The notes: generated by a model not told the origin, from the sequence alone. Shown: positions 17,414 to 25,452, counted from the stretch's first letter. The stretch: 48,381 bases of DNA from Streptococcus sp. HMSC078D09 (GCF_001813675.1 NZ_KV813657.1:1-48381), one strand, 5' to 3'. Made by a program: numbers and translations.

Positions 17414-17442
17414 ATTATAAATCGTTTCCACACTTAAGTCAA
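17414..17442 (-). promoter_or_regulatory. Promoter of manLMN with a cre-like site
   Basis: On the minus strand TTGACT (17442-17437), a 17-base spacer and TATAAT (17419-17414) form a strong promoter. The spacer and -10 contain TGGAAACGATTTAT (17430-17417). This is one base off a loose cre consensus, so CcpA could act here. The cre call is tentative. Confidence 0.75.
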
Positions 17443-17680
17443 TTTTTCTATCAAAATCTCGATGTAAAAACATTGATTTATTATATTAAATCATCGTTAG
17501 ATAGAAAAAGAATGCTCTTGAATGAATTTTGTTTATTACTTGTTGATGCTTAAAAAATCAATAATAGATATGTTTTATAGGATTTTGTTCTCAATGAAAA
17601 GTTTCCGAGAATCAAACGATATTCTCGAAAACAAAAATAAATATATAACAAATTGTATATGAGAGTGATTGAGAGCACTC
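17443..17680. other. Intergenic region upstream of manLMN
   Basis: The stretch between the man promoter and the adhP terminator is AT-rich and has no credible gene. It contains two inverted repeats. One is TGATTTA/TAAATCA around 17473-17492. The other is a 12-bp repeat with one mismatch at 17601-17612 and 17621-17632 (CGAGAAT/ATTCTCG core). No T-run follows the second, so it is not a plain terminator. It could be an operator or a processed RNA end. Confidence 0.4.
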
Positions 17681-17707
17681 AAAAAGACTAGCCCAGTTGG
17701 GCTAGTC
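17681..17707 (-). terminator. Terminator of the alcohol dehydrogenase gene
   Basis: On the minus strand GACTAGCCC-AACT... pairs with GGGCTAGTC in a perfect 9-10-bp GC-rich hairpin followed by TTTTT. It lies 17 bases after the stop codon. Confidence 0.9.
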
Positions 17708-17723
17708 CTGTAGGTTCAGTTGT

Positions 17724-18746
17724 TTAGTTTGTAAAGTCAAGTACCATACGTCCTTGAATGGTTCCGGCTTCCATTTCGTCAAAGACTTTGACAGCATCTT
17801 CTACTGGACGTTTTTGAACGACAGGGACTACCAAGCCTTCTGCACCAAATTGGAAGGCTTCTTCCAAGTCTTTACGAGTTCCTACAAGAGAACCAATGAC
17901 TTGGATACCATCTAATACAGTTTTCACAATGCTGAGATCCATCATTTCAGAAGGAAGACCAACTGCAACCACGCGGCCGCCTGCACGAACAGAATCTACT
18001 GCTTGGTTGAAAGCTACTTTAGAAACAGCTGTTACGACAGCAGAGTGAGCTCCACCATTTGTTTTTTCTTTAATCAATCCTGGGACATCTTCAACTTCGC
18101 GACCGTTGATGACAAAGTCTGCACCAACTTCTTTCGCCAATTCTAGTTTATCATTGTTGATATCGACAGCGATGACATGTGCGTTGAAGACTTTCTTAGC
18201 ATATTGAACAGCCAAGTTTCCTAGTCCACCAGCTCCATAGATAACAATCCATTGTCCTGGTTCAGCTTTGGCTTCTTTGATGGCTTTATAAGTGGTAACA
18301 CCTGCACACGTAATAGAAGATGCTTGGGCTGGATCTAATCCTTCAGGTACTTTCACTGCGTAATCTGCAGTAACGATACATTGTTCAGCCATCCCTCCAT
18401 CAACAGAGTAACCAGCATTTTTTACAGTACGGCAAAGAGTTTCACGACCAGTTGTACAGTATTCACAAGTTCCACATCCTTCGAAGAACCATGCGACACT
18501 GACACGATCCCCAACTTTTAGGCTCTTGACATCTGGAGCAACTTCTTTAACAATACCGATTCCTTCGTGTCCAAGAACACGGCCTGGAACTTTACCGAAG
18601 TCTCCGTGAGCAACGTGCAAGTCAGTGTGGCAGACACCACAGTATTCGATTTGAACAAGAGCTTCCCCTGTTTCAAGTGGACGCATGTCTTTGTTTGCAA
18701 CGATTTCAACACCAGTACCTTCTGGATTTACAACAACAGCTTTCAT
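17724..18746 (-). CDS. adhP: Zinc-dependent alcohol dehydrogenase
   Basis: This 340-residue cytoplasmic enzyme interconverts alcohols and aldehydes with NAD(H), probably ethanol and acetaldehyde in fermentation. Catalytic zinc ligands are Cys39 (GVCHTDLH), His60 with Glu61 (GHEG) and Cys147 ([11 protein letters not shown]). The structural zinc is held by Cys91, 94, 97 and 105. The Rossmann loop is [14 protein letters not shown] near residue 171. It stands alone, with its own terminator and a cre-like site upstream. Its length and motifs fit the AdhP group, but substrate is inferred. Confidence 0.92.
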   Translation of the reverse strand: MKAVVVNPEGTGVEIVANKDMRPLETGEALVQIEYCGVCHTDLHVAHGDFGKVPGRVLGHEGIGIVKEVAPDVKSLKVGDRVSVAWFFEGCGTCEYCTTGRETLCRTVKNAGYSVDGGMAEQCIVTADYAVKVPEGLDPAQASSITCAGVTTYKAIKEAKAEPGQWIVIYGAGGLGNLAVQYAKKVFNAHVIAVDINNDKLELAKEVGADFVINGREVEDVPGLIKEKTNGGAHSAVVTAVSKVAFNQAVDSVRAGGRVVAVGLPSEMMDLSIVKTVLDGIQVIGSLVGTRKDLEEAFQFGAEGLVVPVVQKRPVEDAVKVFDEMEAGTIQGRMVLDFTN

Positions 18747-18768
18747 TTTGTTCCTCCTTAAGTGAACG

Positions 18769-18801
18769 AGAAGCGGTTTAAAATTTTTGAAAGCGCTTCT
18801 T
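18769..18801 (-). promoter_or_regulatory. cre-like site and inverted repeat before adhP
   Basis: TGAAAGCGCTTCTT (18788-18801) matches the CcpA cre consensus TGWAARCGYTWNCW at all but one base. It also provides the right arm of an inverted repeat AGAAGCG (18769-18775) / CGCTTCT (18794-18800). It lies about 45 bases before the adhP ATG. This argues for carbon catabolite control; the exact -35/-10 could not be fixed. Confidence 0.65.
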
Positions 18802-18899
18802 TAATAACTATGTTAATAATATCACAAACCAGATGACGAGGCAATGAAAAAAATGGAAAAAAGGGGCGGTATTGATTAACCGATTAAGGATTTGGCGCA

Positions 18900-18929
18900 G
18901 AAAAAGACATGAGGGGATAACTCATGTCT
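18900..18929 (-). terminator. Terminator of the HAD phosphatase gene
   Basis: AGACATGAG (18905-18913) and CTCATGTCT (18921-18929) pair perfectly. On the minus strand the stem is followed by TTTTCTG just past the gene end. Confidence 0.85.
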
Positions 18930-18936
18930 GTTAGTT

Positions 18937-19749
18937 TTATAAGAATAATTGAATGAGTTGGCGCGCGACACCATCTTCATTATTGGTGAAATCAGTGATG
19001 GAGTCTGCATAGGGGAGAAGGATGGAGCTGGCATTTTTCATGGCGTATCCATAACCAGCAAGAGCTAGCATCTCAGTATCATTGTGCTCATCTCCAAAGG
19101 CAATCAAATCCTTCTGATCCATATTGAGTTTATCCAGAAGGTAGGTTAGAGCGGATGCTTTGGTCACATTTTTTGGATTGCATTCCAAAATATTTAAGGG
19201 ACCACCCCAAGTATTGATAGACAGATTGTAGTCATAATGCCGATTCATTTCATCTGCCAGAGCATATTTGTCTTCCGCTTTCGTTTGAAAGAGGATACAG
19301 TTTGGGTCGCTCGTTACCCGCTCGGGATTGAATTGATTTTCTGGTTGGAAAGATTCAATACCGAATAATTTAGGGTCTGCAACGTGCTCATTTGGATCGG
19401 TAATAAAGAATTTATTGCGGTATTCGCCTGCTATAAAGTCCGCTTGGATGGTATCCCGGTTAGCGACCATATCTAGCAGGTATTTTTTATCTAAAGTCAA
19501 ACATTGTTCATCCCCCCATTTTTTCTCAGGTAGATGCGTAAGGGAGCCGTTAAAATTGATCATCGGAGTATCTAGCTCTAGTTGTTTGTAATAGGTATGT
19601 GCCATGCGGTAGGGGCGGCCTGTTGTAATAATGACTTTATGGCCAAGAGCACTAATTTTTTTTATCGTATCAATGGTAAAGTCGCTCAATTTGCTTTCGG
19701 AATTTAAGAGAGTGCCGTCTAGATCTAGAGCGATCATCTTTTTATGCAT
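18937..19749 (-). CDS. Cof-type HAD-IIB family phosphatase
   Basis: The 270-residue protein is a haloacid dehalogenase-type hydrolase, probably a sugar-phosphate or nucleotide phosphatase. Motif I is DLDGTLL with Asp9 and Asp11, motif II is ITTGRPY near residue 40, the motif III lysine is in NVTKASALTYLL, and motif IV is FGDEHNDTEML. The IIB cap lies between motifs II and III. It has an RBS GAAAGGAAC and an extended -10 (TGATATAAT, 19785-19780 on the minus strand). The physiological substrate cannot be told from sequence. Confidence 0.88.
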   Translation of the reverse strand: MHKKMIALDLDGTLLNSESKLSDFTIDTIKKISALGHKVIITTGRPYRMAHTYYKQLELDTPMINFNGSLTHLPEKKWGDEQCLTLDKKYLLDMVANRDTIQADFIAGEYRNKFFITDPNEHVADPKLFGIESFQPENQFNPERVTSDPNCILFQTKAEDKYALADEMNRHYDYNLSINTWGGPLNILECNPKNVTKASALTYLLDKLNMDQKDLIAFGDEHNDTEMLALAGYGYAMKNASSILLPYADSITDFTNNEDGVARQLIQLFL

Positions 19750-19835
19750 ATTTCAGTTCCTTTCGAGAAGAATGAGACCATTATATCAGAAAAATCGGAA
19801 AAGCGCTCAAAAATCGAGAAGAGAAGTAGGATTTC

Positions 19836-19864
19836 TTGAAAGGCGAAAGATCTTTTGGTAAAAT
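19836..19864 (+). promoter_or_regulatory. Promoter of the purine permease gene
   Basis: TTGAAA (19836-19841), a 17-base spacer and TAAAAT (19859-19864) with a TGG extended -10 precede the gene by 61 bases. AACGTTCGCAAATT just downstream looks like half of a streptococcal PurR box (GTTCG core), but this is weak. No purine riboswitch fold is seen in the short leader. Confidence 0.7.
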
Positions 19865-19924
19865 AGAAATAACGTTCGCAAATTGATTGGGAGCGAGAAT
19901 GATGAAAAAGGAGTTTATTCTGAA

Positions 19925-21346
19925 ATGGATAAGTTTTTTAAACTTTCAGAACATGGAACCACTGTTCGAACAGAGGTTCTTGCTGGTTTGACAACCTTTT
20001 TTGCGATGAGTTATATCCTCTTCGTAAACCCTCAAATGTTGTCACAAACAGGTATGCCAGCTCAAGGAGTCTTCCTTGCAACGATTATTGGATCCGTTGT
20101 CGGAACCTTGATGATGGCTTTTTATGCCAATTTACCTTATGCACAAGCACCTGGGATGGGCTTGAATGCCTTCTTTACCTTTACCGTTGTATTTGGTATG
20201 GGCTACTCATGGCAGGAAGCTTTGGGAATGGTCTTCATTTGTGGTGTGATCTCATTGATTATCACATTGACAAATGTTCGGAAGATGATCATCGAATCGA
20301 TTCCGACCGCTCTTCGCTCTGCTATTTCAGCTGGGATCGGGATTTTCTTGGCCTATGTTGGAATTAAGAATGCGGGATTTTTGAAATTCACGATTGACCC
20401 TCATACCTATACAGTGGTTGGAGAAGGAGCAGATAAGGCGAATGCAACGATCTCAGCCAATGCATCTGCTGTTCCTGGATTGGTTGATTTTAACAATCCG
20501 GCTGTCCTCTTGGCTCTTGTTGGTCTTGCGATTACTATTTTCTTTGTTGTCAAAGGGATTAAGGGAGGGATTATCCTTTCTATCTTAGCAACGACTGTGC
20601 TTGGAATTCTCATCCATGTGGTTGATATCACTAAAATCGACTTTGCAAGTAATCATCTAGGAGCTGCCTTTAATGATTTAGGCAAGATCTTTGGTCAAGC
20701 TTTGGGATCAAAAGGATTGGGTTCTTTGATTTCCAATACGTCTCGTTTGCCTGAGACCTTAATGGCAATCTTAGCCTTCTCCTTGACGGATATTTTTGAT
20801 ACAATTGGAACTTTAATCGGTACGGGTGAAAAAGTTGGGATTGTTGCGACAAATGGGGAAAACCATCAATCAGCGAAATTAGATAAGGCCCTCTATTCAG
20901 ACCTTGTAGCGACTTCAGTCGGAGCCATTGCAGGAACTTCAAACGTAACGACTTATGTTGAATCTGCAGCTGGTATTGGAGCTGGTGGACGCACTGGTTT
21001 GACAGCCTTGGTTGTGGCAATCTGTTTTGCTATTTCAAGTCTCTTTAGTCCTTTGTTAGCGATTGTACCGACCGCTGCTACAGCACCAATTTTAATTGTT
21101 GTTGGGATCATGATGTTGAGTGGCTTAAAAAATATCCATTGGGAAGATATGTCAGAAGCAGTTCCTGCCTTCTTCACCTCTATCTTTATGGGCTTCAGCT
21201 ACTCGATTACACAAGGGATCGCTGCTGGATTTATCACCTATAGCTTGGTGAAAGTGGTTAAAGGACAAGCCAAAGAAGTGCACAGCATGATTTGGATCCT
21301 AGATGTTCTCTTTATTTTAAACTACGTTAGCATGGCCTTGAATTAA
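19925..21346 (+). CDS. NCS2 family purine (guanine/hypoxanthine) permease
   Basis: The 473-residue membrane protein imports nucleobases by proton symport. The start MDKFFKLSEHGTTVRTEVLAGLTTFFAMSYILFVNP is typical of the AzgA/PbuG branch of NCS2 permeases. About 12-14 hydrophobic segments follow. The conserved stretches SLTDIFDTIGTLIGTGEKVG and AGTSNVTTYVESAAGIGAGGRTG match that group. The ATG at 19925 has AAAAAGGAG nine bases before it. An upstream in-frame ATG at 19883 adds residues not seen in the family. Which base is carried is inferred. Confidence 0.9.
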   Translation: MDKFFKLSEHGTTVRTEVLAGLTTFFAMSYILFVNPQMLSQTGMPAQGVFLATIIGSVVGTLMMAFYANLPYAQAPGMGLNAFFTFTVVFGMGYSWQEALGMVFICGVISLIITLTNVRKMIIESIPTALRSAISAGIGIFLAYVGIKNAGFLKFTIDPHTYTVVGEGADKANATISANASAVPGLVDFNNPAVLLALVGLAITIFFVVKGIKGGIILSILATTVLGILIHVVDITKIDFASNHLGAAFNDLGKIFGQALGSKGLGSLISNTSRLPETLMAILAFSLTDIFDTIGTLIGTGEKVGIVATNGENHQSAKLDKALYSDLVATSVGAIAGTSNVTTYVESAAGIGAGGRTGLTALVVAICFAISSLFSPLLAIVPTAATAPILIVVGIMMLSGLKNIHWEDMSEAVPAFFTSIFMGFSYSITQGIAAGFITYSLVKVVKGQAKEVHSMIWILDVLFILNYVSMALN

Positions 21347-21364
21347 GCATCAGGAAAGTGCCAA

Positions 21365-21394
21365 AAAGGAATGGGAGTTGTCTCCCATTCCTTT
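21365..21394 (+). terminator. Terminator of the purine permease gene
   Basis: AAAGGAATGGGA and TCCCATTCCTTT form a perfect 12-bp hairpin around GTTGTC. The repeat element described next begins at the base after it. Confidence 0.85.
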
Positions 21395-21650
21395 CAGATT
21401 GAAGACAAAGTTATACCAAAAACATTCCTTAGGTGAGTACGGACGTCAGCGAACTTCTTTGAAGTTCCATGACTAATTATTGAGCCTAAGGTCTCAATAA
21501 TTCCGAGTGCCTGAAACGTTATTGTTTCAGGCACTTTTCTCACAGCGGAAAGTTTCAGTATTTTCTTAAATCGATTTAAAAATTGGAACTCAAATTTATT
21601 TTTTTTTTGCAGAATCACTTAACTTATTTTACTTTAAAATAGTTTGTCTA
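21395..21650 (+). repeat. Structured RNA-like intergenic repeat, copy 1
   Basis: This copy shares with 33516-33759 an 84-base block that is identical (21425-21508 and 33547-33630), then a hairpin, CTCAC and a tail ending AATAGTTTGTCTA. The core folds into hairpin 1 (GAACTTC 21451-21457 with GAAGTTC 21461-21467, extended by GTCA/TGAC) and hairpin 2 (AATTATTGAG 21475-21484 with CTCAATAATT 21493-21502). Hairpin 3 has 11 bp (21507-21517 with 21524-21534). GTGAG (21433-21437) pairs with CTCAC (21539-21543). The loop of hairpin 2, CCTAAGG (21485-21491), is fully complementary to CCTTAGG (21427-21433), a possible pseudoknot. No protein-coding sense is seen. Function unknown; it may match a described streptococcal RNA family such as asd, which I cannot confirm. 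Confidence 0.8.
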
Positions 21651-21717
21651 TCTATCTAAAAAGCAAACCTGAGTCGAACAATTTCTAAAAGAAAGAGCAG
21701 ATTTTTAAAAAGTTTGG

Positions 21718-21729
21718 TATAATAGAGAA
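21718..21729 (+). promoter_or_regulatory. Extended -10 promoter directly before tsaE
   Basis: TGGTATAAT (TATAAT 21718-21723) lies only 6 bases before the tsaE ATG at 21730. Transcription would start at or next to the A of the start codon. No ribosome site is visible between them, which suggests a leaderless message. Confidence 0.65.
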
Positions 21730-22185
21730 ATGATTAGTCACAATGAAACGGAGCTGATCGCTCTAGGAAAACAGCTAGGAAAACTCTTAGAAAAGCAAGA
21801 CGTGATCATTTTATCAGGTGATCTAGGAGCAGGAAAAACGACCTTTACCAAAGGAATTGCAAAGGGGTTAGGGATTGATCAGATGATTAAAAGCCCGACC
21901 TATACCATTGTTCGTGAATACGAAGGTCACTTGCCTTTATACCATTTGGATGTTTACCGGATTGGGAATGATCCAGATTCTATTGATTTAGATGATTTTC
22001 TATTTGGAGATGGTGCTACCATTATTGAATGGGGAGAGCTGATTGAGCCGAGTCTTTCGGATGCTTATCTAAAAATTTTTATCCGAAAATTAGAAGATGG
22101 GCGAGAGTTAGCTTTTGAAGCTCATGGAGCGCGTGCAGAAGCTTTACTGACATCCTTTGAGCAGGTGGAAAAAACGGATGACTAA
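21730..22185 (+). CDS. tsaE: tRNA threonylcarbamoyladenosine biosynthesis ATPase
   Basis: TsaE is the ATPase partner of TsaB and TsaD in making t6A37 on tRNAs that read ANN codons. The 151-residue P-loop protein has the Walker A GDLGAGKT at residues 30-37, SPTYTIVREYEG near residue 56, the metal-binding HLDVYRI and IIEWGE near residue 98. The promoter touches the start codon, so the mRNA may be leaderless. The stop overlaps the next gene (ATGACTAA). The order tsaE-GNAT-lytR is conserved in streptococci. Confidence 0.94.
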   Translation: MISHNETELIALGKQLGKLLEKQDVIILSGDLGAGKTTFTKGIAKGLGIDQMIKSPTYTIVREYEGHLPLYHLDVYRIGNDPDSIDLDDFLFGDGATIIEWGELIEPSLSDAYLKIFIRKLEDGRELAFEAHGARAEALLTSFEQVEKTDD

Positions 22186-22708
22186 GGAAAAGGAAGTGAC
22201 AGTAGAAATTCGGCAAGCTGACAGTGCAGATGCGGCTCTTGTCGTTGATTTCTTAAATCAAGTTGGGAAAGAGTCAGATTACATGACACTAGATGAAGCT
22301 GGAATTGGCATGTCTCCAGCAGACATGGAGCAATTTCTGATGGTGCAAGAGATGGCGGAAAACCGGATTTGCCTCTTGCTATTTCTAGATCAGGAACTGG
22401 CAGCTTTGTTAAATATCACTGCAGCTTCTCAACGGTCCATTCGGCATATTGGTGATGTCTTTATTGTGGTTCAAAAAGCTTATTGGAATCAAGGGCTTGG
22501 ACAGATCCTGTTGGAAGAAGGGATCGAGTGGGCGCACTCGACCGGTGTTCTTCGCAAACTAGTCTTGAATGTCCAAGTGCGCAATGAACGAGCGGTTCAC
22601 CTGTATAAAAAGTTAGGTTTTGAGATCGAAGGTTGCCAAGCTCGTGGAGCTTGTTCAGCTGAAGGAGAATTCTTAGATGTTTACCTTATGGGCAAACTGA
22701 TAGATTAG
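22178..22708 (+). CDS. GNAT family N-acetyltransferase
   Basis: This 176-residue protein has the acetyl-CoA-binding GNAT fold. Motif A is VVQKAYWNQGLGQILLEEGIEWA near residue 100, and the C-terminal motif is VRNERAVHLYKKLGFEIEG. The group acetylates a protein or small molecule; the substrate is unknown. I use the ATG at 22178, which overlaps the tsaE stop and follows GCAGGTGG. A TTG at 22157 is less likely. Its place in an operon with tsaE and an LCP protein is conserved in streptococci. Confidence 0.88.
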   Translation: MTKEKEVTVEIRQADSADAALVVDFLNQVGKESDYMTLDEAGIGMSPADMEQFLMVQEMAENRICLLLFLDQELAALLNITAASQRSIRHIGDVFIVVQKAYWNQGLGQILLEEGIEWAHSTGVLRKLVLNVQVRNERAVHLYKKLGFEIEGCQARGACSAEGEFLDVYLMGKLID

Positions 22709-22721
22709 AGAGAGATTCTAT

Positions 22722-23915
22722 ATGGTTAAAAAAATTATTTTGATGTTTTTGAGCTTATTGACGGTAACAGTGATTGGGATCGGGGCCTATGGCCTTACCA
22801 TCCTAAACCAAACGACTGGGACTCTCAGTAAGACTTATAAGGGCTTTGGAAATGAGACCAATGTCATTGCAGAAAACAAGCCGATGACCATCCTTTTGAT
22901 GGGGGTTGATACAGGTAGTGGTTCTCGGGAAGATCCTTGGGCCGGAAATAGTGATACCATGATTTTGGTGACTGTCAATCCTCAAACAAAAGAAACAACC
23001 ATGACGAGCTTGGAAAGAGATATCCTAACCAATATTACTTCAGATGGCGAAACGGTCCAAGCAAAATTGAATTCGGCTTATGCTCAAGGCGGTGCCAAGT
23101 TAGCCATTAAGACCATTCAAGATCTTTTGAATATCCATATTGACCGCTATGTCATGATCAATATGAAGGGATTGGTTCAATTAGTGGATAAGGTTGGTGG
23201 CATCACGGTCAACAATCCATTTGACTTCGATATCTCGATCGAGGAAAATGAGCCAGAATATACGGCTAAGATCGCACCAGGACGTCAGGAGATTAATGGG
23301 GACCAAGCTCTCGTTTATTCACGCATGCGCTACCAAGACCCAGAAGGAGACTACGGACGTCAAAAACGCCAACGTGAAGTGATCAAAAAGATTGTTGAGA
23401 AAGTTTTAAGCCTCAATAGTTTGAGTCACTACAAAGGAATCATTGAGTCTGTTAGTGACAATATGCAAACCAACATAGCGCTTGACAGTAATAGTCTTCT
23501 TCAATTGCTAGGGTATAAAGACGCCCTTTCAACGATTCATCAGTACCAGCTGAAAGGAGAAGATGCCACCTTAGCAGATGGCGGAAGTTATCAGATTGTC
23601 ACTTCAAAACATCTCTTGAAAATTCAAAATATCATCCGCAAAGCTTTGGGGCTGAAAGAAATCAAAACATTGAAAACCAATGCTTACCTATTAGATGGAG
23701 ATGAAGAGTTGAAGAATACTTCTTCTCAAAATGATACGCCAGCGGCATCATCTGAGGAAGCACCTGTTTACCAAGAGTTTAACCAACTACCAGTTGTACC
23801 ATCGACCCAGGATACGGGAGTGGTGACACCTCAAAGTTCTGTTGCACCAGTGACACCAGTTGCTCCTGCAGCTACAGAGTCGAGCAGTGTGACACCTACG
23901 GTACCTTCAGAATAA
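22722..23915 (+). CDS. lytR: LytR-CpsA-Psr (LCP) family cell wall polymer ligase
   Basis: LCP enzymes attach teichoic acid or capsule from a lipid carrier to peptidoglycan outside the membrane. The 397-residue protein has a short inside tail, a single membrane helix (IILMFLSLLTVTVIGIGAYG) and an extracellular LCP domain. That domain contains MTILLMGVDTG, NSDTMILVTVNP, TSLERDI and the Arg-rich YSRMRYQDPEGDYGRQKRQ. A Pro/Ser/Thr/Val-rich tail of about 60 residues ends the protein. It is 13 bases after the GNAT gene. Confidence 0.93.
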   Translation: MVKKIILMFLSLLTVTVIGIGAYGLTILNQTTGTLSKTYKGFGNETNVIAENKPMTILLMGVDTGSGSREDPWAGNSDTMILVTVNPQTKETTMTSLERDILTNITSDGETVQAKLNSAYAQGGAKLAIKTIQDLLNIHIDRYVMINMKGLVQLVDKVGGITVNNPFDFDISIEENEPEYTAKIAPGRQEINGDQALVYSRMRYQDPEGDYGRQKRQREVIKKIVEKVLSLNSLSHYKGIIESVSDNMQTNIALDSNSLLQLLGYKDALSTIHQYQLKGEDATLADGGSYQIVTSKHLLKIQNIIRKALGLKEIKTLKTNAYLLDGDEELKNTSSQNDTPAASSEEAPVYQEFNQLPVVPSTQDTGVVTPQSSVAPVTPVAPAATESSSVTPTVPSE

Positions 23916-23916
23916 G

Positions 23917-23950
23917 AAAAAAACGATTGAGTTTTCTCAATCGTTTTTAC
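23917..23950 (+). terminator. Convergent terminator between lytR and the next gene
   Basis: AAAAAACGATTGAG and CTCAATCGTTTTTA form a strong hairpin with T-runs on both strands. It overlaps the stop of the convergent small gene and ends both transcripts. Confidence 0.9.
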
Positions 23951-24227
23951 TTGGTTGCCAGATGTCTTGAATTTCTTTTAGAGAGGCTGTTGCTTGTTGA
24001 CTAAATAGTTTGGTCTTGTATTGGAAATCCGTTACCAATTCTTGAAGATTGGTCTTTTGGTCTTGGATAATATCCAGATTGCGTTGGATTTTTGCTAGGT
24101 TATCTTGAATTCCCTTGACCAATTGGCTGGATTCAGTCACCTCTGTTTTGATTTCTTTGCGGTTTTTTACTAGGTGGTAGCTAACGCTAGCTCCTGTTGC
24201 AAACCAAAAGAGATTTTTGAGTTTCAT
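23937..24227 (-). CDS. Small membrane-anchored coiled-coil protein, unknown function
   Basis: The 96-residue product has a short N-terminal hydrophobic stretch (LFWFATGASVSYHLV) and a charged, heptad-like helix (about residues 25-90). This suggests a membrane-anchored coiled coil that might resemble YtxH-like proteins. I do not recognise a function. AAAGGAGG lies 5 bases before the ATG, and the gap to the HIT gene upstream is 12 bases, so they are an operon. A gene of this type next to hit seems common in streptococci. Confidence 0.8.
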   Translation of the reverse strand: MKLKNLFWFATGASVSYHLVKNRKEIKTEVTESSQLVKGIQDNLAKIQRNLDIIQDQKTNLQELVTDFQYKTKLFSQQATASLKEIQDIWQPSKND

Positions 24228-24239
24228 ATGGCCTCCTTT

Positions 24240-24653
24240 TTAACTGTTTTTGATGGTTTCTGCGAGAACTGCTAGTTGTTCAAAATTAGGCTCGTGTTCA
24301 GTAAATGAAATGGCCAGTTCATCTTGATCGGAATAGCGAGGGATAATGTGGACATGTGTGTGAAAAACGGTTTGTCCAGAAACCTCTTCCATGTTGCTGA
24401 TGATATTCATTCCCTTAGCTTGGGTAGCAGCTTCTACTTTTTTAGCAACTTTAGAGACACGTGCAAATAGTTGAGCTGTGGCGGTTTCGTCCATCTCTAA
24501 TAGGTTGCGAGCATGTTTTTTTGGAACCACTAACGTATGACCTGGTGTAACCTGAGAGATGTCCAAAAATGCGAGGACTTCCTCGTCCTCATAGACTTTG
24601 GAGGAAGGAATGTCGCCAGCTATAATCTTACAAAAAATACAATCGTCAACCAT
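24240..24653 (-). CDS. hit: HIT family nucleotide hydrolase
   Basis: This 137-residue histidine-triad protein probably hydrolyses AMP-lysine or similar adenylated compounds, as HinT proteins do. The triad is His98-x-His100-x-His102 in HTHVHIIPR. N-terminal CIFCKIIAGDIP contains the two cysteines of the Zn-type branch (Cys5, Cys8) with His39 in TPGHTLVVPKKH. It is divergent from ecsA with overlapping promoters. Confidence 0.93.
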   Translation of the reverse strand: MVDDCIFCKIIAGDIPSSKVYEDEEVLAFLDISQVTPGHTLVVPKKHARNLLEMDETATAQLFARVSKVAKKVEAATQAKGMNIISNMEEVSGQTVFHTHVHIIPRYSDQDELAISFTEHEPNFEQLAVLAETIKNS

Positions 24654-24674
24654 AAATACACCTCATTTAGACTA

Positions 24675-24702
24675 AATTTTGTTATAATATAAGAACATTA
24701 TA
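24675..24702. promoter_or_regulatory. Overlapping divergent promoters of hit and ecsA
   Basis: Plus strand TGTTATAAT (TATAAT 24683-24688) is an extended -10 for ecsA. Minus strand TGGTATAAT (TATAAT 24702-24697) is an extended -10 for hit. The -35 boxes are weak on both sides. The two promoters face each other within 25 bases, so polymerases could interfere. Confidence 0.6.
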
Positions 24703-24720
24703 CCAGAAATCGGAGAAAAT

Positions 24721-25452
24721 ATGTTAGAAATCAACAAGTTGACAGGGGGCTATGTCAACATCCCTGTCCTGAAAGAGGTGAGTTTTTCAGTTCCGGATGG
24801 CCAACTGATTGGTTTGATTGGACTAAATGGAGCTGGGAAGTCAACCACGATTAATGAAATTATTGGTCTCCTGCATCCTTATGCTGGGGAAGTACGGATT
24901 GACGGCTTGAGTCTTCCAGAAGCTCCAACTGACTATCGTAAAAAAATCGGCTATATTCCAGAAACCCCTAGCCTATATGAAGAATTAACCCTGAGAGAGC
25001 ATATCGAGACAGTAGCTATGGCCTATGATTTAGACATGGATCAGGTCATGGTGCGCGTCCAGCCTTTGTTGGAACGATTTCGTTTGGCTGAAAAATTAGA
25101 TTGGTTCCCGACCCAGTTTTCAAAAGGGATGAAGCAAAAGGTCATGATTATTTGCGCCTATGCAGTGGATCCAAGTCTTTATATTGTCGATGAACCCTTT
25201 TTGGGATTGGATCCTCTTGCAATTGCAGATTTGATTCAGTTATTGGCCGATGAGAAAGCAAAAGGAAAATCGATTTTGATGAGTACCCACGTACTGGATT
25301 CGGCTGAAAAGATGTGTGATGGTTTTGTAATCCTCCATAAGGGTCAGATCCGAGCAAAAGGGACCTTGGACGAGCTGCGTTCAACTTTTGGGGATGAGAA
25401 AGCAAGTCTAAATGATATCTACATGACCTTGACAGAAGAGGAAACAGCATGA
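24721..25452 (+). CDS. ecsA: ABC transporter ATP-binding protein EcsA
   Basis: EcsA is the ATPase of the EcsAB exporter, linked in other Firmicutes to secretion, competence and intramembrane peptide processing. The 243-residue protein has Walker A GLNGAGKST near residues 34-42. The signature is FSKGMKQK rather than LSGGQ. Walker B with the D-loop is LYIVDEPFLGLD, and the switch histidine lies in STHVLDSAE. Its stop overlaps the ecsB start (ATGA). Confidence 0.9.
   Translation: MLEINKLTGGYVNIPVLKEVSFSVPDGQLIGLIGLNGAGKSTTINEIIGLLHPYAGEVRIDGLSLPEAPTDYRKKIGYIPETPSLYEELTLREHIETVAMAYDLDMDQVMVRVQPLLERFRLAEKLDWFPTQFSKGMKQKVMIICAYAVDPSLYIVDEPFLGLDPLAIADLIQLLADEKAKGKSILMSTHVLDSAEKMCDGFVILHKGQIRAKGTLDELRSTFGDEKASLNDIYMTLTEEETA

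Noticed and set aside
19750..19924. Possible purine riboswitch before the permease
   Set aside because: No conserved three-way junction or loop motifs; the promoter lies about 60 bases from the start.
21394..21618. 74-residue minus-strand frame across repeat copy 1
   Set aside because: The identical 84-base block, helices and changed base pairs argue for RNA, and copy 2 does not keep the frame.
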